A DNA stretch of 64,000 nt from Callorhinus ursinus (Eukaryota; Chordata; Mammalia; Carnivora; Otariidae), in contig NW_020313005.1 of NCBI RefSeq assembly GCF_003265705.1, positions 22,512,525 to 22,576,524 on the forward strand, read 5' to 3'. Position 1 is the stretch's first letter. Each line of letters begins with the position of its first letter. Of the stretch, positions 33,191-43,394 are shown piece by piece. The notes beneath the pieces were generated by a model. That model searched no databases, was not told the origin of the DNA, and saw nothing but the letters and a program-made list of their open reading frames with translations. A program made the position numbers and the translations under genes.

Positions 33191-33663
33191 GAAGTATTAT
33201 AACCCACGATAGCCAAACTGTGGAAAGAGCCGAGATGCCCTTCAACAGATGAATGGATAAAGAAGATGTGGTCCATATATACGATGGACTATTACTCAGC
33301 CATCAGAAAGGATGAATAGCCAACTTTTACATCAACATGGATGGGACTGGAGGAGACTATGCTCAGTGAAATAAGTCAAGCAGAGAAAGTCAATTATCAT
33401 ACGGTTTCACTTATTTGTGGAACCTAAGGAATAGCAGGGAGGACATTAGGAGAAGGAAGGGAAAAATGAAGGGGGGGCAATCGGAGAGAGAGATGAACCA
33501 TGAGAGACTATGGACCCTGAGAAACAAACTGAGGGTTCTAGAGGGGAGGGGGGAGGGGGGATTGGTGAGCCTGGTGATGGGTATTAAGGAGGGCATGTAT
33601 TGAATGGAGCGCTGGGTGTTATACGCAAACAATGAATCGTGGATCACCACATCAAAAACTAAT
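33191..33663 (+). mobile_element. Carnivore L1 3' end, upstream part (host of the SLC35A4 retrocopy)
   Basis: End of ORF2 and 3' UTR: CACGATAGCCAAACTGTGG, GATGCCCTTCAACAGATGAATGGATAAAGAAGATGTGG, ACTGGAGGAGACTATGCTCAGTGAAATAAGTCAAGCAGAG, GGACATTAGGAGAAGGAAGGGAAAAATGAAGG, GTGATGGGTATTAAGGAGGGCATG, CATCAAAAACTAAT. It breaks at 33663 and resumes at 36344, so the retrocopy inserted into an existing L1. Confidence 0.93.
33654..33663 (+). repeat. Left target-site duplication of the SLC35A4 retrocopy
   Basis: AAAAACTAAT, repeated at 36334-36343. It begins with an A run, as expected for the L1 endonuclease site (TTTT/A). Confidence 0.9.
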
Positions 33664-33684
33664 GGAACAAGTTCAGCGGGGAAG

Positions 33685-33981
33685 ATGGTGGATGACAAGG
33701 ATTTTCTACCCAAGCTTAAGGACCTGGCATTTCTCAAGAACCAGCTGGAACACCTGCAGCAGCATGTAGAAGACGAAGTCAGCAGTGGTGTGAGCCAGGA
33801 TGGCTTGCTCATGTCCTCCCCATTCCTCAAGGTCTTCTTAGCTGGCTATGTGGTGGCCAAACTGAGGGCATCAGCAGTATTGGGCTTTGCTGTGGGTACC
33901 TGCACTGGCATCTATGCAGCTCAGGCACATGCTGTGCGCAATGTGGAGAAGACATCGAGGGACTATCTTTGGTCATTGTGA
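33685..33981 (+). CDS. Upstream-ORF microprotein frame of the SLC35A4 retrocopy (98 codons, open)
   Basis: ATG in a strong context (A at -3, G at +4) opens MVDDKDFLPKLKDLAFLKNQ, then a polar stretch, a probable membrane segment (about residues 50-82, FLAGYVVAKLRASAVLGFAV onward) and a tail ending RDYLWSL. This matches the conserved microprotein encoded upstream of SLC35A4 in mammals (103 residues in human, reported as mitochondrial). A TGA at 33979-33981 falls where an arginine codon (CGA) would precede the last four residues; KGPN and a second stop follow. The product would lack about five C-terminal residues. The same frame is open upstream to an ATG at 33604 inside the L1. Expression is unknown; the safest reading is part of a pseudogene. 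Confidence 0.5.
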   Translation: MVDDKDFLPKLKDLAFLKNQLEHLQQHVEDEVSSGVSQDGLLMSSPFLKVFLAGYVVAKLRASAVLGFAVGTCTGIYAAQAHAVRNVEKTSRDYLWSL

Positions 33982-34422
33982 AAGGGGCCTAACTAACTCT
34001 GGATCCCATGGGGGAGGAAGGATGAACACCTCAGGCCTGCAGGTAGAGGCCTTTCAACTGCAGACACCATATTTGGCTTCCCACCTATCACCCTTTTGCT
34101 ATCTCCAACTTGCCCACAGCCTTCATCCTTGCTTTCTTTCCTGCAGAGGGTAAACAGTGGCTTATCAGCCAGCAGTTTGGACGCCCCTCCTTAATCCCAT
34201 GGGACTGGCCCCAAGACTGTGGCTTCTAGGGCCCCCAGCCCCTTCCTCTTCCAGCCCTGACTGTGGAGTTTGAAGTTGACTCTGATTCTCAGTTTTCTCT
34301 CCAGCAATGTATCATGGCTCCTCCCTCCTGCGAGCTGCCTCCATGCTGATTTTCCCCAAACTTCTTACAATTCCCGCTGCCCCCTTGCTAGCTACACAGG
34401 CCACCCGGGGGCTGGTTTGGGC

Positions 34423-35382
34423 ATGAGCGTAGAGGACGGGGATACGCCGGGTCTGGGCCGTCCCAGGCAGGCCTGCTGGACCCTGAGGCTACTCCTGTCT
34501 ACCGCCATGTATGGTGCCCATGCCCCATTGCTGGCTCTGTGCCTTGTGAACGGCAGCATGCCCTTCCGGCCCTCCTCAGCCGTGCTGCTGACTGAGCCGA
34601 CCAAGCTACTGCTGTGTGCCTTCTCCCTCTTGGTGGGCTGGCAAGCATGGCCCCAGGGGGCCCCACCATGGTGCCAGGCTGCCCCCTTTGCACTATCAGA
34701 GCTAACAACAACCTGGTGATCTTCAGCTTTACACGGACCCAAGCATCTACCAGGTGCTGAGCAATCTCAAGATTGGAAGCACAGCCCTGTTCTACTGCCT
34801 CTGTCCCTGGCACCACCTCTCTGCATGCCAGGGCTTAGCACTGTTGCTGCTGATGGCAGTTGGGGCCTGCTGTGCAGCTGGTGGCCTCCAAGACCCTGGG
34901 GACACCCTTCCTGGACCCCCTTCAGCAGCTGCTGCTGGCCCCATGCCCCTGCATATCCCGCTCCACTGGGACGGCTGCTTCTCATCTTGTACCGCCCCAT
35001 CTCGGGCCTGTCGTCCTTGTACCCAGAACTGCTTATGAAGTGACAGAGGCTGCCCCTAGCACTTCAGAACCTCTTCCTCTATGCCTTTGGTGTGCTCCTG
35101 CATCTAGGTCTGCATGCAGGCAGGGGCCCTGGCCCGGGTCTCCTGGAGGGTTTCTCCGGATGGGCAACGCTTGTGGTGCTGAGCCAGGCACTGAATGGAC
35201 TGCTCGTGTCAGCCGTCATGAAGCATGGCCACAGCATCCCATGCCTGTTTGTTGTGTCCTGCTCACTGGTGGTCAGTGCCATGCTCTCGGCAGCCCTGCC
35301 ATGGCTGCAGCTCATGGCGGCCTTCCTCCTGGTGGTGCGGCTCACTGGTCTGGCTGTGCGCCTGTATTATGGCAGCCGCTAG
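34423..35382 (+). pseudogene. Broken transporter frame of the SLC35A4 retrocopy
   Basis: Starts MSVEDGDTPGLGRPRQACW and is recognisable to the terminal RLYYGSR. Disruptions seen by comparing frames: loss of about 13 bases near 34698-34701 (before ANNNLVI), about 4 bases near 34720, an indel near 34958-34966 (after PLHI), and an in-frame TGA at 35041-35043 after ELLMK. Between them the frame returns to the original phase and runs on to TAG at 35380-35382. The first frame alone would give about 98 residues. Family topology (about ten membrane segments) is lost. Confidence 0.93.
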
Positions 35383-36269
35383 CCCCTGACCACCTCCACC
35401 CAGACTCCTGACCCTGTAGATTGGGTACCACCATCAGAGCCACCTCCCAGGCCTCCGGACCCTTCCTCAGCCGCCAGCCCTGTAACAAGTGCCTTGTGAC
35501 AAAAGCTGGGGAGGTGAGAGGAGCCAGGTTAGTCTCTGGAGGTGGGTGAATGAAGGGTTACCCCAGGATACTTGAAGACTGGGTTTGATTAAAGAAACTT
35601 AACTTCCCAGAAAACCACACTAAGGAATTGGGGAAGCATCAATACCTAGGCCTTAGAAATGACCCCACCCCCAATGAAGGAGGCTCCCTGCCTCATCCTG
35701 CATGAATGCAGTTGTTTCAAGTGGGGTATGGCACCAGTTGGCTTTCCTTGCCTCCTGTGGTCACCCCAGCAGACCCATTGCCCCCAGGCCTGGTGCGGGC
35801 TACTCCAGCCCAGCTTTGGTACATGACTCCCCTCACTGTAATGCAGAAAGGCCTGATTGCCACAGCTTTTATAGGGATCACCCAGGCCACTCTTCCAATT
35901 CCCCCCAGCTCCAGCAGCACCTGGAGACAATGCCCCAAGCTCCCTCCACAGTGCTGCTCTCCACACCCACCCAGCCTTTGTTCTGGAAACCCCAGAGAGG
36001 GCTGGAGCTTGACTCATCTCAGGGAATATTGCCCCTGGGCCCTGGCTTAAGGCTACGCTTCTGACCTCTCTGCTTACCCCAAAGGCCCTCTCCAAGCCCA
36101 CTGCCCCCTCTACAGCTCCTAGGAGGTACCGTTCTTCCCACTCTGGGTCCTGCCCCTGCCTAGCAGTGTCCCAGCTCTCAACAGTTTAGGGAAGCTCTAC
36201 ACAGAGTGACCTGGAACCAGGCACAGGGAAATTTGGTGTAGTTCAATCAGTATCTCTAACTATGCCAGC

Positions 36270-36286
36270 AATAAAGTCTTAATAAA
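36270..36286 (+). promoter_or_regulatory. Polyadenylation signals copied from the SLC35A4 mRNA
   Basis: AATAAA at 36270-36275 and at 36281-36286, roughly 35-50 bases before the encoded A tail. They are relics of the parent transcript. Confidence 0.85.
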
Positions 36287-36333
36287 GTGTTCTGGGGTTC
36301 AGGCGGTTCCTGCAATTGGAAAAAAAAAAAAAA

Positions 36334-36396
36334 AAAAACTAATCATGTACTGTATGGTGAATAACATAACATAATAAAAAATAAAAATTAAAAAAA
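36334..36396 (+). mobile_element. Right TSD and continuation of the host L1 3' end
   Basis: AAAAACTAAT (36334-36343) repeats the left TSD, then CATGTACTGTATGGTGAATAACATAAC ATAATAAAAA finishes the L1 consensus that stopped at 33663. Confidence 0.93.
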
Positions 36397-37129
36397 GAGG
36401 CTCTAACATCTTTCATGAGTTTTGCTTTTCCACATAAATTCCCAGATGTCCAATGGACCTCTACTCACTCTTGCGTTTCTGCCTCCAAGTCCTAAATGAA
36501 TGTCAAGTGTCTGTCACTTATAGAAAGGGATTTGCTCCCAGGCTCATTCTGTTGGAGACATTGAGCCAATTCTCTGAGTCTCTGTTTAATGAGGCAATTC
36601 TACAAATGCCAATGTTATCTTTTAGTAGACTCAACATATTACAACTTTGCATTGTCACAGTAGAAAACTTACTCGTTTATATAACTTGGGTTTCAGAGGT
36701 GTGTACTCTACAGGTGAGCCAACAAGTTCAACAGTGGCTCCTGTTGAATCAGTATTCTTCTGCCACTCAGTTTTGCATGTACTGTTGCAAATGACAAGAG
36801 AAGGGGAATAAACCATTTGAGCAAAGAGGGTCGAGTTGAGGACTCTCCGGGTTGGAGGGTTCCAAAGATTGCAACTTTTAAAATCTTCTCCAGTTTCTCT
36901 ATACCTGCTTTAAAATGCAATATGTAAAATCCTAATAACATAGGGCAAGCTCTTGTGAATAGATTGCTTTAAAATTTTACAATATCCTACTACTTTTATT
37001 TGCATTCCACTATAGTGTCTTCTGGCTGATTCATCTGCAGCTTGTGATTCAGGATGTGCTTTAGATCTTTCCTTTGATACGTCCCTGTTTTACCACATCT
37101 TAGGTGTTTGAGTTTTCTGGCTTTAAGTG
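36397..37129. other. No gene recognised; possibly the start of the L3/CR1 relic
   Basis: AT-rich sequence with a 113-codon plus-strand ORF (36453-36794) that resembles nothing known to me. Confidence 0.35.
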
Positions 37130-37900
37130 TACTATTTTGTACCTCTTCATTTTGAGTTTTACACAGCTTGTCAAGGTCATGTGAATGATTTGTCAAGGTC
37201 ATTTTGAATTTTCTTTTTCTTTGCCATATGGTACACGTTAGGCTCATTTTTACAATTTTCTCATTCTGTACTTGGAACTTGCAATGGTTTGACTATCATC
37301 TAGGACCTCTCTCTGAAATGCCACTTGAAATGCACCTCCGGTTTGCTTACAAATTGACAACTATCTGTTTCGCATGGTATTGGAAAGGATCATTCATCCA
37401 ACTAACAAGGTCATAATTTTTAAGCCTATAGTTGAAAGTATTATTTACACATAAAAACATCCTTATTGAGATTAAGAAAGATCATTGTCATACTTCATCT
37501 GAGAATCAAAACAGGAAACCATATTGGTCTAGAAGCCTCACCTGTCAAAGTGAGGTCCACAGACAAGCAGCTTCAGCAGTATCTGGTAGCTTCTTAGAAA
37601 TGCAGAATTGCAAGCCCCACTTGAGACCTCCCAAATAAAAATCTGAATTTAACAAAACCTTGGTGATGCATATGCACATTCAAGTTTGAGAACCAGTGCT
37701 CCAGACGATTTATTTTTTTGATAAAGTATCCTATGTTTTCCTAGGTGATTGTAAATTGATAGGTTAATGATTTGCCTTATGATTGCCCAGATATGGATGG
37801 GGTTGTAATTTTCAGGGTAATCATTTTTCAAGGATGGCACCACATGTGCCCTCTAGCAGTCCTCAAAGAATTTTCTACTCCTACATGATTACTTTGTAGA
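37130..37900 (-). mobile_element. L3/CR1-type LINE relic with reverse-transcriptase remnant
   Basis: On the minus strand, 37649-37843 encodes MVPSLKNDYPENYNPIHIWA followed by an I-rich helix and NLSIYNHLGKH. This has the pattern of the start of a CR1/L3 reverse-transcriptase domain (VPxxKxxDxxNYRPISL...ILExxIxxxLxxH). Nucleotide phrases TTGTCAAGGTCATTTTGAATTTTC and GTAATTTTCAGGGTAATC...GGCACCACATGTGCCCTCTAGCAGTCCTC fit the same family. It is interrupted by a MER5-like element. Confidence 0.6.
37525..37705 (+). mobile_element. MER5A-like hAT-Charlie element
   Basis: CAAAGTGAGGTCCACAGACAAGCAGCTTCAGCAGTATCTGGTAGCTTCTTAGAAATGCAGAATTGCAAGCCCCAC ... TTTAACAAAACCTTGGTGATGCATATGCACATTCAAGTTTGAGAACCAGTG. 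Nearly full length. Confidence 0.85.
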
Positions 37901-38254
37901 AATATTTAGAAATTGCATTACTACCTCAATGTCTTTCATACTTTGCTCTTTCTCACTCCTCTCACACTCAAAGGAACACTTTTTTTTTTTCCCAAAGGAA
38001 ACATTTTAAATATTTGAGCAGTTTATATAAAGAAAAACTAAGATTACTGACTTTCTTAGCATGGGTACCAAGTGCTACATTCTTAACCGATTGAAAAACT
38101 CAATGTTTAGGGAAAATATAAGCATAAACGCACATACTCACATTGACACAATAATAATTTGATTCTGAAGACATTGGCTCTTCTAATAAGCTCTTTGTGA
38201 TCTCATGGATCACTCCACTTCTCTGGACCATCAGACTACTCTGTGTAATGTAGG
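37901..38254. other. Unassigned
   Basis: AT-rich, no feature recognised. Confidence 0.35.
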
Positions 38255-38435
38255 AAGTGTGGGCTTGTACTGAGAATCGGGTTGCAATACTAACTCTATT
38301 ACTAATTATGTGATCTTTGGCAGGTTGCTTAATTTCCCTCGGTTTCAGATTTACCATTTGTAAAACAGGAATAATAATGGTACTTATCTCATATGTACTT
38401 ATGAGAATCAAATAAAATAAGGCATGAAATAGCAC
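38255..38435 (+). mobile_element. MIR SINE
   Basis: ACTAATTATGTGATCTTTGGCAGGTTGCTTAATTTCCCTCGGTTTCAGATTTACCATTTGTAAAACAGGAATAATAATGGTACTTATCTCAT is a clear MIR core. Confidence 0.9.
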
Positions 38436-38494
38436 CTTCTGGACCATATGGGTTTGTTGTCGTTATAATGATAATCAAATGTTATCAAGGTTTC

Positions 38495-38630
38495 CAAAGA
38501 TTGAGACCCCCCCAAAAAATTCATTCAATATTTTATGTCTAGTGCCCACCATATAGCAGGGACTCATTAAATATGGGTTGAATTAATGATCAAATAAATG
38601 ATAGATGGATGAATGGATAGATGGGTCTAG
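38495..38630 (+). mobile_element. L2 3' end
   Basis: ATGTCTAGTGCCCACCATATAGCAGGGACTCATTAAATATGGGTTGAATTAATG followed by GATG-type low complexity. Confidence 0.65.
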
Positions 38631-39354
38631 GTTTCCTAAACTATAAAATGAGAAAATTTCACTAAATAATTACCAAATTCTCTTCTAATTTTGAATTTTT
38701 GACCGATATTATACATAATCTCTGGGTTTGTGTTTAGCACTGACTTCCAGATAAATTCCAATCTCAAAAGCAAGAATATGGGCATGTTCAGGAGAAAAAT
38801 TTTGCTATGGCCGAGGACAAAGTTACTAAGCATACTAGGGGAAGCCAGGGGACAAAACTGTGATATCCCAGGGAACACGTTCAGCCAGTCATTCTGGTTG
38901 TGAATGTCATTCATTGTTGCTTTCAGCAAACCAGGGATCCAGAAAATAGGTAATTGTTAATGACCCCAAGGAAAAAGCAGCCTATCTATTTTCATACGCA
39001 CACCTAGAAGAAATTACACCTTCCTGACAACTTGATTTAGATGAAATGTCATGAGAAAAAGAATGTGCTCAATTTTTCAACAGGGAAAAAAAAAATCCAG
39101 TAGGGAACTCTGTCAGGTATTGGGGGTGAGATTTTCTTGATATTAAGCTGATGATGCCCTGTGTATAATATCAACCCCTTGACTTTTATTTGTATAAAAA
39201 TAGTTTTCTTCCCAGGTTCAAGCATTTGCAATCATTGTCCATGCTTGGAACCTGATCCCGTCAGAGCAAGAGCTAGGACAATATTTCTTGAATGGAATTA
39301 ACCCTCACACCTACAATTCTGGGTAGAAGATAGAACGGGTTTAGGTATTTTTAC
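38631..39354. other. No gene or repeat recognised
   Basis: AT-rich; a 97-codon minus-strand ORF shows no family resemblance. Confidence 0.35.
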
Positions 39355-39490
39355 TTTATAGAACAAGATATCAAGGCTCTGAAGGATGAAAAATTGCTCA
39401 AGTGCACTTGGTAAATAGTAGTAAAGTTAGATCTTGAACCACTGACCATTTCCCCAAAGTCAATGCACTACCAGAACACCACACTGCCTT
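39355..39490 (-). mobile_element. MIR fragment
   Basis: AGATATCAAGGCTCTGAAGGATGAAAAATTGCTCAAGTGCACTTGGTAAATAGTAGTAAAGTTAGATCTTGAACC is a reverse MIR core. Confidence 0.65.
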
Positions 39491-39519
39491 TCTGTAGCTA
39501 TAAAAGCTGGATTGGGACC

Positions 39520-39650
39520 AGGATTCATTCATCTGATCAATATTTGCAGGGTAAATGCTAGGTACTAAATAAATATATAATGATAAACAAATCGGGCATA
39601 ATTATTGCCTCAGGTAACATTGTTAGGAGCTATGTAGTCTGATAAAGGAT
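39520..39650 (+). mobile_element. Ancient LINE-like dispersed repeat fragment
   Basis: TTCATCTGATCAATATTTGCAGGGTAAATGCTAGGTACTAAATAAATATATAATGATAAACAAATCGGGC keeps the 'gtgccaggcactgtgctaggtgctggggatacaatgatgaacaag' order. Confidence 0.5.
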
Positions 39651-39784
39651 AAAGATATATTGTCCACCTCCCACCATGGCTATTCTTTGGTAATTAGATA
39701 ACCCATTTTAAACATTTTGAAAAAACCTATAACCTCTCAAATGATCTGATGATAGCCTTTCAAATGGAAAGGCTTTGTGACCAG

Positions 39785-39998
39785 GCAGATTTCCATGTAA
39801 ATCTGTCTTCTACTGCTTGTTGGCTGAATGGCCTCAGGAATGAATGTCAGAAGGTTCACCTTTCTGAACATCAGTTTTGTCACCTGCAAAAATTGGGGTA
39901 TAATGCACATTTTGAGAAGTCATGAGAATTAAGTGAACTATAATTCAAGAAAGCCTGGAAGGTGGGTCTTAGCATATAACAAGAGCTCAAAAACTTCA
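39785..39998 (+). mobile_element. MIR SINE
   Basis: TACTGCTTGTTGGCTGAATGGCCTCAGGAATGAATG ... CTGAACATCAGTTTTGTCACCTGCAAAAATTGGGGTATAATGC ... GTCATGAGAATTAAGTGAAC ... TCTTAGCATATAACAAGAGCTC. Confidence 0.75.
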
Positions 39999-40479
39999 TT
40001 GTCCTCCCCTTTTTTTAATTCCTACCCTACAAATCAATGGCAAGCGCCCTGTTTTTCTTCGCAGACATAAAGTCTTATGAAAGGCAAACAAAAGAGGAAT
40101 TAGAAAAAAGAAACAGTGGTTGGATGCCTAATTGGAATACATTTGAATTGCCTAATTGGTCTCCACATTTCAACAAAAGAGACTGGATGGTATCTTCCCA
40201 GTGGTCCCTGAAACATCTGAATAGGTGGCTCAGAGCCACTGAACATGTGGCTTATCTCCCTGCAAGAGCTTTAGCAAGGGGACAGCCATGATTGCACATA
40301 CAAGAGCCTTAGGGATGGCTCTCCCAAGAAACCAAAGAGTGGAGTGGGCAATCACCATGAATTTCTGGCTCCAAGCATTCTGTGTGACTATATAAAACAC
40401 TGAGCATTTTTGATGAAAATATGATTATTACAAATTACTATGGTACTTCTATGATTTGTTCCCAATCTGCCTTTCTATT
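39999..40479. other. No gene supported
   Basis: An 84-codon plus-strand ORF (40037-40291) resembles no known protein. Confidence 0.35.
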
Positions 40480-40945
40480 CTATTTCACTATTCATTCCTC
40501 CTTAAACACCCTGTACTCAATCCAAACTGAAATATTTTTTCCTACCATTTGTTCTGAGTTTTTATGACTTGGATCATGCTATTTTGTCCCCCATGGAATA
40601 ACTTTTTCCCTTTGCTACTTCAAATCTTATCTATCTAACAAGACTCAGGCCAAATACTCCTTTTCCATCAAGCTTTCCCTGAAATCCCCACCTCCTTCCT
40701 GTCCCACAGCCACCTGAAATTAAACTCTGTCTTCTCCAGTCTCTCACTGCACTTCATATCTATTTCTTGCTGTACACTCTCTATCTTGTATTAATGTTAT
40801 TTCTGTGTGTGTTTTATCTTCCCTTCTAGATCTGAACTTCCCTAAGGTGGGAACAGTACTGGACTCGGTTTTATGTCCTGATGGAACCAAGGACAGTGAC
40901 TGATATATAATGAAGACTAAACAAATACTCATGAAATGAATGCAA
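40480..40945 (+). mobile_element. L2 LINE fragment (3' end)
   Basis: AGACTCAGGCCAAATACTCCTTTTCCATCAAGCTTTCCCTGAAATCCCC ... CTTCCCTTCTAGATCTGAACTTCCCTAAGGTGGGAACAGTACTGGACTC ... ATAATGAAGACTAAACAAATACTCATGAAATGAATG. Good L2 order. Confidence 0.8.
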
Positions 40946-40984
40946 ATAATGGCAGCAGTGATGATGATGATGATGAAGATGGTG

Positions 40985-41205
40985 AGCAACTACATTAACT
41001 GCTATCTTCCTGTGTGTCAGGACTTCTTCTTGGGTTTTTTTATGGCTTATCTCACTCAATCCACTCAGTAAACCTCTGTAGTGGCTATAGTTACAGTCTT
41101 CATTTAATAGATTACAGAATTGAAGCTCAGAGATGATGATTCACCTACCAAAAGTCCAAAGCTAGGAGCAACAAGAAATAGGGTTTTAACCAAGTTCTTC
41201 TAGAT
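40985..41205 (-). mobile_element. MIR SINE
   Basis: GGCTTATCTCACTCAATCCACTCAGTAAACCTCTG ... CAGTCTTCATTTAATAGATTACAGAATTGAAGCTCAGAGATGATG ... AGCTAGGAGCAACAAGAAATAGGG. Confidence 0.7.
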
Positions 41206-41230
41206 ACTATTAAGAACTATAATAATTACT

Positions 41231-41698
41231 GTGATAGTTAATTTTATGTGTCAACTTAACTGGGCCACAGGGTGTCCAGATTCAATATTGTTTCTGGGTG
41301 TGTCTAGGAGGATGTTTTCGGATGAGTTAGCATTTAAATCTGTGCACTCAGTGAAGTAGATGGTTTTCCTCAGTATGGGAGGGCATCCTCCAGTCCCTAA
41401 AGGGCCTGAAGAGAACAAGAAGGTAAGGAAGGAGTTCACTCCATTTTCTTCCTTCCTCACTGCTTGAGCTGCATCTCACTCATCTTCTGCTGCACTTGGA
41501 CTGGGGTTTACACCATTGGTTCCCCTGGTTCTCAGGTCTTCACACTTGGAATGGAAGTACAGTTTTCCTGGATCTCTGGCTTGCAAATGGAAAACTGTGG
41601 GACCCCTTAACCTGCACAACTGCAGGAGTCAACTCCTCATAATAAATGGATAGATAGATAGATGATAGATTGATAGATAGATATAGATGATGATAGAT

Positions 41699-41788
<90 letters not shown>

Positions 41789-41846
41789 GATAGGTAGATA
41801 TCCTATTGGTTCTGTTTCTGGTTCTCTGGAGAACCCTGACAAATAT
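41231..41846 (+). mobile_element. MLT2-like LTR (ERVL class), solo, with GATA expansion
   Basis: GTGATAGTTAATTTTATGTGTCAACTTAACTGGGCCACAGGGTGTCCAG ... TTTCGGATGAGTTAGCATTTAAATC ... CCTATTGGTTCTGTTTCTGGTTCTCTGGAGAACCCTGACAAATA. No internal retroviral genes. The AT-rich part before the end has become a large GATA array. Family name by memory. Confidence 0.7.
41649..41800. repeat. (GATA)n microsatellite inside the LTR
   Basis: About 150 bases of GATA units with a few interruptions (TGATGATAGATGA), within the MLT2-like LTR. Confidence 0.97.
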
Positions 41847-42729
41847 ATAATTCCCTAGCTCACCTCCTCCCTTGTTCTTATGTTCCCATAATTTTAGGAA
41901 AGCATTCCTGTAATTTTAGAATTATGTTGCTTCTGAAGAAATCTTTCAGACTCATTTCTTCTTTATATTCTATTTTGCCTCCTCTCTTTCAAAAATGAGG
42001 CTTTTAACAACCACTTAGTGAAAGGACATCTGTGGTTAATTCTGACCAGAGCCGAACTAAAAGGACACTGCCCCCACCACTGAACAGACACAAACCTTTG
42101 ATGCATACTGAGTCCCAGCTGAATCAAGTGCTTTCAACTTCCTTTTAAAAGGAGATATTCCCACAGGAGTCTATTTAAAGCCCTGTAGATATTAACAAAA
42201 GTAGACAGCATGGAGCAGCACTACACTCATTGAGGATGGTGAGAGAGAGGGGGGATCCCCAAGTTCCTCCTTCATCACATAGGTCAAGTGAAGGTGGGGC
42301 GTCTTCTTGAAGAGTGTGCCTGCCCTAAAGAAGTACATCTATCTTCACCACTTAGCATTCTAATGAGGAGACACATAGTTACATATGATCAAGAGCTCAA
42401 ATGTGTGACTCCCATATACTTCAGGCAGCATGACTAGAGAAGGGAAGAGAAATAATAAAAAAAAATAGCCTGGGGTCTGGCACAAGTGTAGGGTGTGATG
42501 GCGAGAGAAGAGGGTGATGGGATTTCAGACTATCTGAACACTCTACAGCTCATCTTCCCCTCCAGAATGGTCCTTGGGGGTTCAAGGGCAGGCAGAAGCA
42601 GTACAACTGGGGGGGGGGTTCATTAAAATGGTGTAGCTTGGATTTCTACTAAAGTTCTTAACATATGGATGGTGAATAAGGATCTCAGTCATTCCTTGAC
42701 CTGCCCTCCCCCTCTTGCATTGCCATAGC
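41847..42729. other. No gene recognised
   Basis: Old-repeat texture near 42310-42400 (AAAGAAGTACATCTATC ... TCTAATGAGGAGACACATAG). A G10 run at about 42610-42619. Nothing firm. Confidence 0.35.
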
Positions 42730-42960
42730 CCATTGTCTTTGTGTTGGGCTCTCTGTCTAGTCCAGGGCACCATTTTCTCTATATTCTGCATTTCCTCAGC
42801 CATTTCTGCTTACACCCTCCATACACACACACGGCATGTGGCCTTACACTTTGTGGATACTCAAGAAACTTTCGTGGGGGGTGATTTTACAGAGACAGTC
42901 TCGTCTTTTTATATTTGGCACTTAGCACCTGATCAATAAATGCCGGCTAGAATGGAATGA
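42730..42960 (+). mobile_element. Possible L2 3' end
   Basis: Ends GGCACTTAGCACCTGATCAATAAATGCCGGCTAGAATGGAATGA, the L2 terminal pattern; the upstream part is too diverged to confirm. Confidence 0.4.
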
Positions 42961-43394
42961 GGGGTATGTGGCCAAAGAAGGGTCTTTTGAAGCTCAACGA
43001 GCTCAGTTGTTTGATTTCAGATAGCTGTTGTGACTTGGCAAGAAGGTATCCATTTCCAAATTTGAAGCATAAATTCCATTTAATTAGTGACATGAACTAG
43101 ATGCCCACAGCTGCTGTTTCTTGCAGTGGCCAAGGGCCTGGGGGGGAAATAGCAGCAATGAGTGCAAAATAGATCAAGTGGGCAGGGAGGGAAGAAGGGG
43201 CACAGATGGGCTCCACAGACCTCTTCCTACTCCTCTGATCTTGACCCGGTGGAAGCGACATCAGAGATGCAGAGACACATAGCTCCTGGCACCCTGGCCT
43301 TTAGATTTCTCCAGGAGGGCTCTTGGGGGCCCAGTAGAGTTTCATCTTTTTTATTCTCATACAAATAAACAAAGAGAAGCTATGAAGCTGCATA
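42961..43394. other. No gene or repeat recognised
   Basis: Nothing that I can name. Confidence 0.35.

Larger units (their letters stand above)
33664..36333 (+). pseudogene. SLC35A4: Processed pseudogene (retrocopy) of SLC35A4, nearly full length
   Basis: An intronless cDNA copy: about 20 bases of 5' UTR, the conserved upstream ORF (33685-33981), a spacer, the transporter ORF (34423-35382), about 940 bases of 3' UTR with AATAAA at 36270 and 36281, and a poly(A) tail (about 36320-36338, its last As shared with the right TSD). A perfect 10-bp TSD flanks it. The parent gene encodes a multi-pass Golgi protein of the nucleotide-sugar-transporter family SLC35 (about 324 residues in human, from memory). 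The transporter frame is broken, so this copy cannot make that protein. The copy is clearly more GC-rich than its surroundings. No promoter of its own is visible. The parent gene is not in this window. Confidence 0.95.

Noticed and set aside
33685..35382. A functional SLC35A4 gene
   Set aside because: No introns, encoded poly(A) tail, TSD, and a broken transporter frame make it a processed pseudogene.
41540..41842. 100-codon minus-strand frame with SIYLSIYLSI repeats
   Set aside because: Again a translated GATA array inside an LTR.
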